Below, piece by piece: positions 1-11,585 of a DNA stretch of 64,000 nt (position 1 is the first letter of the stretch; the number at the start of each line of letters is the position of its first letter). Location of the stretch: NCBI RefSeq assembly GCF_021155765.1, contig NC_060112.1, forward strand, positions 26,564,001 to 26,628,000, in the 5' to 3' direction. The notes under the pieces were generated by a model, which saw nothing but the letters and a program-made list of their open reading frames with translations, ran no database searches and was not told the DNA's origin. The DNA is from Diprion similis. Lineage: Eukaryota; Arthropoda; Insecta; Hymenoptera; Diprionidae. Position numbers and translations under genes: made by a program.

Positions 1-344
1 TGTTTGTTTAAATCGTACGACGTGCGGTGTAAAGTTTGCAAGTGTTTAATAAAGCCAAGGATGAAAATTAAAATTTCAAGTGTAGAATTTCTGCACAAAT
101 AAACTCCTCGCTCCTCGAAAGTGTGAATTAGAAGAACTTCAGTGCGCGTGTGAAAACGTTACTTATCAGGGTGAAAATAGTAAGGAGGGAAGGAAAAGAA
201 AGGAAAGGAAAGGAAAGGAAAGGAAAGGAGGAGAAAATAGTTTGAGGCATATCTGCAAGGGTGCGAGAGGAATCGGTTGCAGTGGAGGGCCTGGCTGCTT
301 ACTGGGGCGACGTTGTTCATCAGCACCGCGTCAATGCAATATTT
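1..344 (+). promoter_or_regulatory. Probable 5' untranslated leader with AGGAA repeat
   Basis: AT-rich sequence becoming purine-rich, with about eight AGGAA/AAGGA units at 190-229 directly before the candidate FoxL2 first coding exon. No TATA box or initiator was identified, so the transcription start may lie left of the window. The leader call is inference from position only. Confidence 0.3.
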
Positions 345-413
345 ATGAACTACGGACTGCATTCGGTCGCCGACAGGACGAGGATGGTGTCCCACCTGAT
401 TCCGGTGTCGGGG
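345..413 (+). CDS. FoxL2 candidate first coding exon (23 codons)
   Basis: An ATG at 345 opens 23 codons (begins MNYGLHSVADRTRM, ends LIPVSG) that stop exactly at a consensus GTGAGT donor at 414. An in-frame TGA at 243 and no earlier in-frame ATG make this the only AUG start; its context (T at -3) is weak. The exon ends in phase 0, which fits the exon at 3178. The sequence before it looks like a purine-rich 5' leader. Assignment to FoxL2 is inferred from splice phase and strand, not from homology: this N-terminal peptide was not recognised. Confidence 0.45.
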
Positions 414-3177
414 GTGAGTTTGAAACTCCATTCGTTCCATTTTCTCGTTTCTCTCTATCTCTTCGACCCTAGAAAATTCGTCTAAAATTATTATTTCCTT
501 CAATGCGTTACCGATTTTCATACCAATTCCTGACTCGAAGCTTGCAGCCATTTGGTCGTGTTAGAATAACGTAAAGCCTTGACATGAATGGCGATGGTTT
601 AAGCAGTGTAAGCGAGCGCTGCAGTGACGCTAGTTACTCTTCGGTAAAGATAAGAGGGAATGATAGAAAAGGGAAAAAAGGAGAATAAATATCGCGTGTA
701 TGAGTGGGGAGGGGAAAAAAACGAACCTTGAACTACTTTTCTATTACTGAAGTGTAATATTATTATCGCTGGTATTATTCAATATTCATTATGGAAATAA
801 ACGTACAAATTACCTTATTTATGACATAAATGTAACAATACATGACCAATTATTGTACAGGTCCAACATCGATCGGGTCATATCTTGCAATTTTTCAGTT
901 CTCCGTGGTTTTCGATTCATGTATTTACAGGTAATACAATCACGATACAGAATATAATCGTAACGCGATGTGTAGTGATTAGCGGGAAAGTCGAACGCGC
1001 GATAAGTAATAATTCTTGAAACTTGTATCGTACAATAATTGATCGGTAATTATTAATACAACGATCGAGTATATACAACCTGCCCCTACGATATACCTCT
1101 ATTATTGAAAATGATATACTTTTTTATTTTACTTTGTTAGAGTATAGAGGGGAGGGGGGGGGGGCTCTAATCTGCAAGTGTGTATTTATCGCAAATAAAT
1201 TTTTTAACTGTTGACCCTTCAACTTATAACAAATAACTTGGAGTAAAAAATGCAACAATCCTGGTATTGTGCAATTAATTACATCCAATTATATTAAAAA
1301 TAATATGTTGTAGATTTTTTTTTTATTTCTACATCTATAAAACAGCGTATAATCGTTAATCATACTCTATCGGGATAAATTGGCCAAATTGAACTACTGG
1401 ATCGTCTTGTGAAAAAAAGGAAAAAAATTTATATATTTAATATAACGAATGTGTCCGTGTACGGATGAGATGTGGCGTGCCAAAATAACGATAAGTTACA
1501 TTAAGTTATACGGACGTGGTACATACTAATATATATGTTACAACGGCGTTGTATGAATATACGTAGGATAAAGTGGCGATATAATAAACGCGGATGATAA
1601 ACCGTGGCAACAAGTGTCGACTTCAGAAAGGCGCACTATATATATATCCGAAGAACTGGCTGATTATCAATGATCCACAACGATCTCAGGGACCGACACG
1701 CGTGTGTTGATTATAATGCGGCTATGTCAGATTTTATCAGAGTTTAACGAAACGTTCAAATTACAAGCTGGCCAGATTCCTTGGAAATTAAGTTGGCAGA
1801 ATAGGGTTGGAACTGGAGAAAGTGAAGCTTCAGGGGGGGTACAGCTTGGACCGTCTAAAATCATACGTATTTTTAGGAGTTTTTTTTCTTTTTTTTTAAG
1901 AAAATGAAAACACTTGGAGCAATTTGAGTTTTAGGACTTTCTTATTTATAGTTTCAAGAATATTTTAGAATTTTTTTATTGAAATTAATAACAAAATGGT
2001 GGCATGGCACGTATAAGTAACGCACGACTTCGAACTTCGATAAATAACTTTTAAAGCTTGAGTCAAAATTTCAAGTCGATCGGATAAAAATTGACTTAGG
2101 AATCTGCGCCACCGGATTGAAAATCTGATTGTTGGTTAGTTATATGTGCCATGCCACCATTTCGTTATTAATTTCAATGAAATTTTTTTTTAACTTTTCT
2201 TGCAACTATAAACTATAACGCCTTCAACTTAAATTGCTTCAAAGTTTTTCATTCTCATAAAAAAATTCCCAGGTATATAATATTTGGTATCATCGCAGCA
2301 GGAAAAACCGGTGCTTAAGGCTGAGCGATCGCCATGCTTGAAAGTTTAAACGAGATCGCGGCACGTGTAAAAGCTCGCGTATCACACTGCTAAGCGATTA
2401 ATATTTCTTGCCGCTAAAAATACTTAGCACGCGAATACAAGCGGTGAAGTATATAATCCGGGCGAATATCCAGCTGCATCGCAGCGCACGAAGAGCTTCC
2501 CGGCGGCAACAAATTACGGCTAATTCTGACCATGATCCGAGCAAACGAACTCGATTAGCCAAATCGTATTCCCAGCTAGGATCAGCCGAGAATGATCGCC
2601 GGAATATTTCAATGCCTTGCTGTCTCGTTGAATTCCCGGTCACATTTCACTGATTCGTTACAATTGTGATTTTCCACTTCTATAGTATAAGCTGCTTGTT
2701 ATGGTTTGATTTTAGAATTCGAATTATCGTTATGCAAATTCTTACAGCCGTTTGATTTTTGCTGTGAAGAACCACGGCTGTAAAGCGGATCGCAAATTAA
2801 CGATCTAGCAAGACCGTAAGTTTTGGTTGGCATAATGCGCTGTCACAACACGTAGCTTTTGTTTGTAAGCTCGCCGAGACGAGACTTCAAACATACCGAG
2901 CTCCGCCAAAACTGTTTCCACAAACTCTCAACACAGCCTTGCACCTGCATCCTGCTTATTTCCCGATGGACTAGAAAAGCCGTTAATTATATCGAGTTTC
3001 TTCACCCCGCGAAATCGTCAAATCTTTTCATGCGCCAAAAATGAAAATAAATCTGGTAACCGCGATTTTATTCTCGATTTCATTTTAAATAATTCACACG
3101 TTTGTGTCAGGCTCAAACTTGCTCGTTTACTGCACGGTCTAACGTCTCCTCCATTAACTTTTCTCTTCGTTTTCAAG
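414..3177 (+). other. FoxL2 candidate intron 1
   Basis: AT-rich sequence between a GTGAGT donor (414) and a pyrimidine-rich acceptor at 3177. It contains a run of G near 1150 and a foldback element (about 1865-2280), listed separately. Short ORFs here lack ATG starts or any protein-like signature, and no gene is supported. Confidence 0.4.
1865..2280. repeat. Foldback (inverted-repeat) element
   Basis: Two imperfect arms of about 140 bp face each other: the left arm runs through TGGTGGCATGGCAC (near 1997) and the right begins GTGCCATGCCACCA (near 2146). Pairing extends outward through matching stretches such as TTATTTATAGTTTCAAG against CTTGCAACTATAAACTATAA. A spacer of about 130 bp separates the arms. 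No ORF is present. The structure fits a non-autonomous foldback or MITE element; target duplications were not resolved. Confidence 0.7.
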
Positions 3178-3322
3178 GAGCTGCAACAGGGTGGCGGAAA
3201 TTTGGGAGGCGCTGGTCTCACCGCGAGTGTTCTGCACGGCCAGGATTCCCCGCATTCCCTCAAGATAAAGCAGGAACCCTTCCAGTTGTCTCCCACCTCC
3301 GCGCTTCCGTCGCTTCACCAAG
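3178..3322 (+). CDS. FoxL2 N-terminal exon with SUMO-type motif
   Basis: An open stretch of 48 codons (ELQQGGGNLGG... to ...SALPSLHQ) plus one base, flanked by a pyrimidine-rich acceptor (TTTCTCTTCGTTTTCAAG) and a strong GTAAGC donor. Codon content is Gly/Ser/Pro-rich, as in transcription-factor N-termini, and it contains LKIKQEPF, which includes a psi-K-x-E sumoylation consensus (IKQE). It starts in phase 0 and ends in phase 1, exactly what the forkhead exon at 16948 needs. The acceptor reads AAGGAG, a NAGNAG-type pair, so Glu-24 may be optional. The exon itself looks real; its link to FoxL2 is inferred from phase, strand and the absence of another gene. Confidence 0.6.
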
Positions 3323-4373
3323 GTAAGCCGGTAAAAAGTCTCTCTTCATTGCTCGCTCGATTATATCACGCTGTATCCATCAGCGTATAATAACAAACGG
3401 TTAAAACGGCCATCCGAGTAGCACTTGAAGAGGCTCGAGTGGACTTGAAGTGTTTCCGCACATATTTCTTTCGAGAAATGAGTGGTGATCATCCTCTCAT
3501 GTGTGGCACAAATGGGTCCGCATGCAGGAAGTTTCCCTGCACCGGAAATCAGCTTACACTTAAATTGTATAAATAATAAATAAACATACTTAACGTCACA
3601 ACAAGATGGTGTCGCTGTGTTCTCGTAATTGCGAAGATTGGACTCAAACTCCGGTCATGATTCGAATGATTCGGAAGGGGTAGGAAATTTTTTTCTATCA
3701 AAGATTCGAGTGGGGGTGCAGAACTATGACTTTCGGTAAGGAGAAGTAGCACTTTCTCTCCTCCGGAGATGGTTATTCTAGCTATAGGCGGTAACGGCGC
3801 GACGCCGCCGTGAAGAAGGGCTGCGGAGAGAAGGAGGCGGCCTCTTAAGTCGCAATGCTCTAAAGAGCCGGGTAAAAGCTGTTCTAATAATACGGAATAC
3901 GGTGCGCCGGGGCGAGGGTGATAAACAGCCGGAGGCTGCGCTCTTGGTCCAGGCCTCTCAGACCGTTGAGCTGCACGAGCACACTCTCGATCAAACCCCG
4001 AGCCCCGATCCCGGTGATCCAGGATCATGGAACAGGACGCGAGAAGTAGAATACCGGGGCTGGAAGGGTTGGAAAACTGAAATCGTGGAAGACTCGACTA
4101 ACCATTCGAAAGCTTGGACCACGTTTTAGGGAAAAGTCTGCGCATTTGAAAATGTCCTTATGACGTCAGAGCCTGGTTGTTGGCGCCATTTTATCACCAG
4201 AAGTTTTCAATTTTAATGGAAGAAAATCGTATTTCTTTGGGTTTTAAATTACTCATGTTACATAAATTAGTCAAACGTAATCAATAACATACCTGTTCTA
4301 CCATCACACGCAAAAAAACACGGTTAACGGTCAGCTGTCAGCATGTTTGCATTTCTTTAATTTTTTCCACCAG
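3323..4373 (+). other. FoxL2 candidate intron 2, with a GC-rich patch
   Basis: Intronic in the model. A GC-rich patch at about 3780-4080 holds open frames on both strands, including 159 codons on minus ending at 4028, but none shows a recognisable motif. The distal part (4148-4391) is a copy of a dispersed repeat, listed separately. Confidence 0.35.
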
Positions 4374-4391
4374 ATGACGCATCGAAAAATG
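4148..4391 (-). repeat. Dispersed repeat family B, copy 1 (inverted)
   Basis: Reverse-complement relative of the copies at 40521 and 43507. It begins GAAAATGTCCTTATGACGTC, continues with GCCTGGTTGTTGGCGCCATTTT, AAATTACTCATGT and TTAACGGTCAGCTGTCAG, and ends in CCACCAGATGACGCAT, where copy 2 has CCACCAGATGGCGCAT. It is about 250 bp and non-coding. It looks like a diverged non-autonomous element of unknown class. Confidence 0.75.
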
Positions 4392-4415
4392 ACAATTCCA
4401 ATATCATACCATCAG
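4374..4415 (+). CDS. Possible 42-nt cassette exon of FoxL2, partly repeat-derived
   Basis: A 42-nt stretch between a good acceptor (TTTAATTTTTTCCACCAG) and a GTAAAT donor. Read in phase 1 from the previous exon it gives DDASKNDNSNIIPS and leaves phase 1 unchanged, so it can be included or skipped without a frameshift. Its acceptor and first bases are homologous to the end of repeat family B. It may be a real exonised repeat or a chance mimic. The gene model works without it (499 instead of 513 residues). Confidence 0.3.
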
Positions 4416-5404
4416 GTAAATGGTATCACTGATCGATAGGATATAATAGGGTGAACGATGGATTTCGTTATCAGGTGGTACTATGTGGCCCATTTCCCCC
4501 TAAAAAAGACCGATCCATTTATTTATTATTCAGAATTTGAAATAGATTCACGGAAACAATTGAGGATCAAAGATCTAGTTCTTTTCTACATCTGCGAGTT
4601 ACATGCACTGTTCTTTATTCACAGCGACACCATGACGCATGGAAACTATGACTTTTGCATGACACCTCTGCAATGATGACCATCGTGATGTATCGTTCCT
4701 TTTAGTTATTCCAGGCCGACACACCCCGACACAGCTTTGAAGTGCTGGAGTGTCTCACCCTGGCTGTTGTACACGTGTCAGCGACAAGTGTTTCTTCGCT
4801 TGAACTCAAAATACAAGTTGAAGCTTGTTCATTCTGGAAATGTCGTGCCTTCGGAGTCCTGGTTGATCGGGGAGTGGCAAAGTCCGTTGAAAAAAATTGA
4901 TTCATCCTCGATAAAGGACTTTCGCGATTCAATGCATTTGTGCAATCGTATATGTGCTCTTTCTTTTTTTTGTCTTCTTCAAATTCAACTCTGGCGCATT
5001 TCAAGGTTCAAACGTGCAGTCAGAGACAGGAGGGTCTTTATTGGTCCGGAGGTCAGTCGAAGGTGAATTTCGTTCTGACGGCAAGGTTGAGACGCAAAGA
5101 CCCAGTTATCTCGCATGAATTGAAAACGAGTGGAGGCGATAGAAGCGGGAGATTAAAAGAGAGGTAGAACGAACCGAGACGAAGACGGTGTCGCGTTTCA
5201 TCGTGTTATTGTTCGCTAATCGTTGCACGAGAATGCCGGGAGATACGAGCCTCGCGCGTAGCACGGTGATGTACACACCTTTCGACCATGCTCGATTCGT
5301 GATCGCAACACGCCAGTTCGATAATTAGCCACCGTCGGGAAAAGCAGAATCCTCTTACATCGGTCGATTAAATTGTTCTATTATACGCAGCAAAACCGCA
5401 GGTT

Positions 5405-5712
5405 TAACCTTTTAGTCACACATTTTTCAACTCAATATTTTGCCCTGAATTTTGTTACACGTATGAGGTTTTTGGAGTCACTGATCATGAATCTGAAGTC
5501 AGAATTCGATAGTTTCTAAATCCAAGATGGCGGATGTAAAATCGAAAAAACTATCAAAATTCAATGATTCTGGCTGAAACCTGTTACTCGGGGTCTTTTG
5601 AGGTCACGGATCACAAATCTGAAGTCAGAATTAGAAATAAACTGTGATCAGAATAGGAAATAAAAATTTTTGAGGCAGGACACTAAGAATTCCAGTGTGA
5701 TTGAAAGGGTTA
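5405..5712. repeat. Terminal-inverted-repeat element, family C
   Basis: Left end TAACCTTTTAGTCACACA (5405-5422) is matched in inverse by TGTGATTGAAAGGGTTA (5696-5712). Inside, two related direct units share the stretch ATCTGAAGTCAGAATT, near 5490 and 5620, and a CAAGATGGCGGAT motif lies near 5525. A related sequence lies at 59614. There is no ORF; it is probably a non-autonomous DNA element. Confidence 0.65.
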
Positions 5713-7622
5713 AGATACTTCGGTTACCTACTTCAATAATCTTCAAAAGTGTGACTTCCTGCACTCCAATAGCAAAGACAACATATATCACGTGCATTAA
5801 TTTGACAATTTTCAAATCAGTCGACGGTCACGTTTTCCTCGTTTATTTGGGAGCTTTATTTTTCTACTTACCCCTCTCATCCGTTCTGTATTCCTTCAAT
5901 TTATTTTAAAATTCGCTTGAGGGGTTGTGGTGCAGGAAATCGAAGATTTTGACTTCGAGCCGCGGGTTTGTTGATACAACCCTTGCGAAATCGGGGCAAA
6001 ACTGTGAGGGAGGAACCGCGTGTTGTTCCAGGCGTGCGTGCCGCCTTTTCGGGGCACGTTGATGCAAAATCAACCCTAATACGTTACGTTACTTCATGCA
6101 TGAGGGGGTATATTAACAAGGTGTTTGAGTCCAGTCGTCAAAAATAAGCCAGAAGTTCCTTGCACATTGCATCTCTCTATTTCGTAAGAAATCCTTACCT
6201 TTGTATCATCATCTCACTTATTAACGTAATGAGAAGTCGTTCGTGATTTTTCTTGTTTTTATTTCCTTTTTTTTTAAATCTTCATAATTTTTTTAAATTT
6301 ACGTACAACGTACGAGATGCGATGATCACGGATGCCCAATTACGCACTAGGTTGTAGGTGAAACTGCGTAAAAGAGAACGCCCGCTTCTTATAACCTGGG
6401 TCTGGTTTAATCTGGGAGGAGGCTGTACGGTCTGACTTTCTCGAGTATTTTGACTTGCCGGCGACGTTGACGGATCGTCTCGCGCCGGCTTTCAGAGCCT
6501 CGAGGGTGATCCTTTTGCATCCTTCTCCCCCTACCACAGCCTATTTTTTCTCATCTTTTACTCTTCGTCTTTCTTCGCTCGATCCCTCTAATCGTGGTCT
6601 GCATGCGCACAAGCATCATACTGCAGCTATTTGGTTTACAAAATTACGTAAATTTGGGTCAACTGGCTCCGCAGTATAGTCGATTCGTTCACAATTCTTG
6701 CGTTCGGAGAACTAAAAACTCATGAATTGTCGCATAGATCATAATAACATGTATTACACTGGTATCTGTATTCAAGTATTTGAGTTATATATAACCCAGT
6801 ACTCTCGTACAATTTCATCCTCATCTCCTGACGTAATATCCGATTGCCCTTAAACTGTGCTCTTGTTTACCACTATTTACATTCATGCGAGTTCAAGTGG
6901 GTATTATGTATACAGAACATATAGATATGCGCTAGTTTCCGAATGAATTTCTACATACGATACAGCGCACGTGACTTATATGTATGCATATTGCTGTTAC
7001 AATCAACAAGATTTTGATTGTGACGTAGGTACACTGAATCGGATTGGGGCTCTTGAACGATTAGATTTATGAAAATATGAAACATCTCCTATCGCGCTGA
7101 TCCAGAAACAACCGTAATACCACGAACAAACATACTTATTGTGAATGAGCTTGATGCTCGACATTTCGGTGCTTAGAACGTCGTTAAAAAATTCTTCATA
7201 TCAGGGGTAAGAATTGATCTATTTTTATGTGTTCCGAAAACTTAGATCCAGGTTGAATGACTTTTTGAAAGTTCGAAAATGCAAAATCCCGGAATTATTA
7301 CAGAGGTCTCTGACCGTTTTATTGTACCCTTAAGAGACTAAAAAGGATGAAATTTCAGATTAGTCATGACATTTCGAGTGGATTATGTGTAGATTTACAC
7401 ACACATGTGCAAAGTGATAATAATCAGTTTAAGGTCTAGATTGAGGGAGGAAAGAGCTGCTTATGTCGAGGATCGTTAGGAGATTCATTCACTCTGCGAA
7501 CTAGTATCGCGATACCATTTATATATATTCGTGGCGGATCCTGATATTACCACACGATTTCACTCTCGTCGTAATAAATATCGCGCGATACGCGAGTGCG
7601 CATACTGTAGAAGATGATCGTG

Positions 7623-7623
<1 letters not shown>

Positions 7624-7654
<31 letters not shown>
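7624..7654. repeat. 31-base homopolymer of C
   Basis: An uninterrupted run of 31 C. Such tracts are rare in AT-rich insect DNA and prone to length error in sequencing. Confidence 0.95.
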
Positions 7655-7979
7655 AGGCCACACGCAATAATTATATCGCACGATATTATACTTATTTATT
7701 TATCTATTTATTAACTCGATTGTTCATCGTTTTGTTTATTTGATGAATCTATTTCTGTGTTGTTATGAAAAATTAGCATGTCGTCAAGTCGTTTTAGAAA
7801 CATACTTAAATTTTGTTTCGTTGTTTACGAATCGTTTTGCACCACGTTCAGTGCTTAAAGAACACAAATTTGAGTTGAATGCTTCAAGCCATTGTTCAAA
7901 TGTTTGAAAATATGCGTAAAAAAATAATTAGAATGTTATACAACGTTGAAAAAATATCTCAGCTCATTTTGTTATACCG

Positions 7980-8148
7980 CGATTGAGGAAGTTGCTGCAA
8001 AAAGGGTGTAAATGCAAGGCAATTTGAAAATATTTCTAGACAAAGTTCCAATCTAAAAAAGTGTTCCCACCCATGCGAGGAATTTTTAAAGGGTTAATAA
8101 TTGTAAACGTCCCAGTTTATACCCTTTTTGCACTAACCCCCTCAATCA
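7980..8148. repeat. Short terminal-inverted-repeat element
   Basis: GATTGAGGAAGTTGCTGCAA followed by AAAGGGTGTAAA at the left is matched in inverse by TTTATACCCTTTTTGCAC followed by TAACCCCCTCAATC at the right. Arms are about 32 bp in a 170-bp element without an ORF, MITE-like in form. Confidence 0.6.
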
Positions 8149-8489
8149 TGCACATGACTTTATAATCAAAAATTTGTAAAGTGAAAAACTGAAAATACTG
8201 CATGACGGTGATTCCAGAGTGTATTATCAGCGTCGATCTGGTTTGCAAAACCTGTAGAAATCGTTGTTGGGTTGTTCCTTTCATTCAAATCGGCATCTCC
8301 TTATTATACATCTACCTAGGCTATTTATATTCCGCACATTACCGCATGCAAACGACGATATACTCGTATACACCGAGTGTATAATTATATCTCATCCGCA
8401 TGATGTACTTATAGTAAACATGATAACGATATATGTATGTACAAGTTACATGAAGCGACAAAAACTGAATTAAGATTTATCGCCGCGGT

Positions 8490-8800
8490 TTTTTCCCGCG
8501 ACGTTACGCCGTAGGGTTTTAAATTTGCGCGGTTCGCGTTAAGGCAATCCGGTGACGCGGTGGCCTCCCTGCACTGACGTCACGCCGAGGTCGAGATACC
8601 GGACGGTGATTGGCTAGTGCCGGAGATACGCTATCGCCTGCACCCGATGACCCGGGTTACACGCCGGGCGCCTCGCCGGCAAATAGATCATCACCCTACT
8701 ATTCCCATAGCCGCGAAGACGTTCGCTATTAACGCTCTCGACGACGCTTACCGCTCGTCTCTTTATTTACGCCGCGCTTTTACCTCTTCGGAGCGATTTG
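8490..8800. promoter_or_regulatory. CpG-rich block with CRE and CCAAT box
   Basis: A sharp rise in GC and CpG inside AT-rich intron, carrying a full palindromic CRE (TGACGTCA, 8575-8582) and, 27 bases further, an inverted CCAAT box (ATTGG, 8609-8613). These are classic promoter or enhancer elements. No TATA box was seen. It could be an internal promoter for a shorter FoxL2 transcript starting at the Met codon at 16983, or an enhancer; both roles are inference. Confidence 0.4.
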
Positions 8801-8844
8801 TTGATAGCTCATTGGCATTTGTATTTTACACATACACGGTATAC

Positions 8845-9570
8845 GGGGCATTCCACGTCAAATCAGCACTCCGTGTACCTCACCTTCTTCGATTTTAATC
8901 ATTTTTCATTATAATGTTTGTATCAACCCAAAAAGGCTCTCGGAATGTCTTCCAGATACTTCAACCAGCGGTTTAATTTGAAAATAAAAAAATCCAAAAA
9001 CAAATTCGGAAGACGCCATTTTTTTTAAATCTGACAAAAATTATCACAGATTCTATGATTTTAAATGTGATTTTCAAGCACTACACGATGATGATACTGT
9101 TTTTTTCGTAAGTTTTTAGTTCTTCCATGTCAGATTTGGTTTTTTTTTTTTTCGTTTTATTTTTCTTTCCATTCCCTGATCTAAATACATCACGGGATCG
9201 TGAAAATTATGTGATTCTGCGATATATTTAGATCGAGGCATGTAAAAAGAATAAAGAAAAAAATGGAAAAAAGACACAATTCTGACATGGCAAAACTAAA
9301 AACTTGCAAAAATAAAATAAAAATAGTAAATATTGGAATCCCATTGTCGTGTGATGCTCAAAAATTAAATTTTCAACCATAGAATCATTGTGAGTTTTCA
9401 GAGATTTATAAAAGTGGCGTTTTCGTCATTGGTTTTGCGATTTTGTATAAATTTCACTAGTGGCTGAAAAAAATTTGAGAAAAATTCCCAAGACTCTTTT
9501 GGGCCCGTAAGAACATAATAATCGAAAATGATAAAAATCGAAGGGGGTGAGATACAATATACAACCAAAT
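8845..9570. repeat. Long foldback element, family D
   Basis: The left side begins GGGGCATTCCACGTCAAAT and continues ACCTCACCTTCTTCGATTTTA. The right side mirrors it as TAAAAATCGAAGGGGGTGAG, preceded by CCCAAGACTCTTTTGGG. An inner pair also matches in inverse: GTAAGTTTTTAGTTCTTCCATGTCAGA near 9108 against TCTGACATGGCAAAACTAAAAACTTGC near 9281 (each shown only as its shared motif region). The whole approximately 720 bp is near-palindromic, without an ORF. A second, truncated relative is at 43160-43409. Confidence 0.7.
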
Positions 9571-11553
9571 TTTTGTTCCCAAAAAACTATATTTTCGTAA
9601 AGACTCAAAAAAAAAAAAATCATATTGTAATAAAACTATTCGTATTTAAAATCTTCTAACATAAATTTTTGCACACTAAACCTTGTTCTTAAAATAATCA
9701 AGAAAAGTTTTAATGATAAACAGAAAAATTGGATGTCAAGTGTTTTCCCAAACAAAGAGCAAAAATCAGGATAAAAAATTAGTTCGTAAAAAATATTCGG
9801 AATTTGAATTAATTGCTGAGCCGATTTTTCAATCGAAAGATTACACGATTCTCTATACTTTCACAATCTTGACGCCGGGTCAGCAATTAAATCGAAAAAA
9901 ACTTTTCGCTCGTGCTGCTGTTTGTTCCGTGCCTCAAGTTAGCCACGAGCAAAGGAACGAACCGGCATTTCGCGACGGTGTCGCATTACGGGCAAATGCA
10001 GCTCGGTCCCTTCGTCAAGAGGCTGCTGCTGGAGGCGGTTGCAGGTATAGAAGCAAAAGCCGCGTTCCGTATAACAAGCATCGATACGAAACGGCGTTCC
10101 CGATGCCTTGTCGACCTCGATTATGCCTCCCGATATTCTCCGGCATGTGCACGACGATTTCTAGGGACGGACATGACAGTACAACATCCGTGGCGACAAT
10201 TTTGCACCACTGATTGCCTTCCTTAAGGAGATAACAAGCGCTTTTAACGGCAATTGGAAACCCGCCAGAATTGAACGATTTTTTTTTTTTTTTCTCCTTC
10301 TTATTTAAATAAATATCTCGTAAACTAATCGGAATATCAACTTTTATCGCTCTTCAATTTTTTCTCAGGTACTTCGACTCGAGAATCCAAAATTCAACGT
10401 TTAATTTTGCCGGCACGAAAATCGTACTTTTGTCCAATTCTCGCCGCATCTTATATTATCATAGGCTTGCAGGCTTTCCTCAAATACCTACACCCAGCCT
10501 GTGCGGTAGTCCCGACATTTTCTTCTGCAGCAAGTGATGCTGTATAGTTATGTAGATGATGCCGAAGGGATGGAAATACACTGATCGGTGCAGTCAGCTG
10601 TGCATTCCAATCGAGATCGCCATGAGCGAGGCTCGTTTCATCACGTTGTACCATGACGCGCAACGCGAGATATATTACCTATACAGTAATAACGTTATAC
10701 CCATACCTGTATAATAAATAATAATGCAGTACACGAAGGAAAGGAAAAGAGCACGTTTTTCTCGAAACTGCAGAAAAAGAAGGACGCATCAAGTTGTTTT
10801 TTTTTTTTCGTTTTGTTTTCATCATAAAAAAACCACCCATGTCAACTATATTTTTTAATAAATACGATGCAAGTTTTCCGTACTGTGTCTAGAGTAGATT
10901 CTGCTTTTTACGAAGTATATTTTACCAAAAAACAAAAAAAGAAACCACCTGACGTGCCCCTCTTTTACTGCAGTTTCTATTCAAATCTACTCTTTCGTTT
11001 TCTCTTCGTCTACACAAACACCTCATACGGCTCATACCCTGCATCGTTGCAGGCTAATTGCGCACGCGCGGCTTGCTGCCCCTGAGCTATATCGGCTGCT
11101 GAAATACGTGCCATCCGATCTTGGTGCTTAATTGATTAGAGCTAGCTGCGGGGCGTAGAACCATCTTCTTGCGCCCTATCGCGTTACGGCCGTTGGTACT
11201 TCACTCTTTAGCTTTCTCTCTCTTCCTCTTCGCCCTCTTATATTATATCTTTCTCCTCCTTTTCCTCCTCCTTCTCCTCCTCCTGCTCGCGATTAGGACG
11301 TCGAGTAAGCAGCCCGCGAGTAACGCGATAACACGTATAATAATCTCAAATGAGTATAATTATAGGTATGGTGGGTGTGTTTTGCCTCTGCAGTGCTACA
11401 CTAGTACGAATACTTGTTGTACGGACCCTGTACAGTGTAAGTACTGGTCGCATAGCAAGAACGAAACGGTTTGCAAACGCACACCTGACCGCAACCGGAG
11501 ACGCCATGCGACACCAACGTGCGCGCTGCCGAAGGCGAGATCCATCTGGGGAT

Positions 11554-11585
11554 TATTATTTTATTTTATTTTATTTTATTTTATT
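11554..11585. repeat. (TTTTA)n microsatellite
   Basis: About six tandem TTTTA units. The overlapping 185-codon open frame is low-complexity (Leu/Phe/Tyr-rich) and is not a gene. Confidence 0.85.

Noticed and set aside
3549..4028. 159-codon minus-strand ORF
   Set aside because: It overlaps a GC-rich patch with open frames on both strands, ends in T-rich low-complexity sequence and lies within the candidate FoxL2 intron.
9713..10213. 166-codon ATG-started ORF
   Set aside because: Its first half is Lys/Ile-rich as expected from AT-rich DNA, the second half lies in a GC-rich patch with another open frame, and no motif was recognised.
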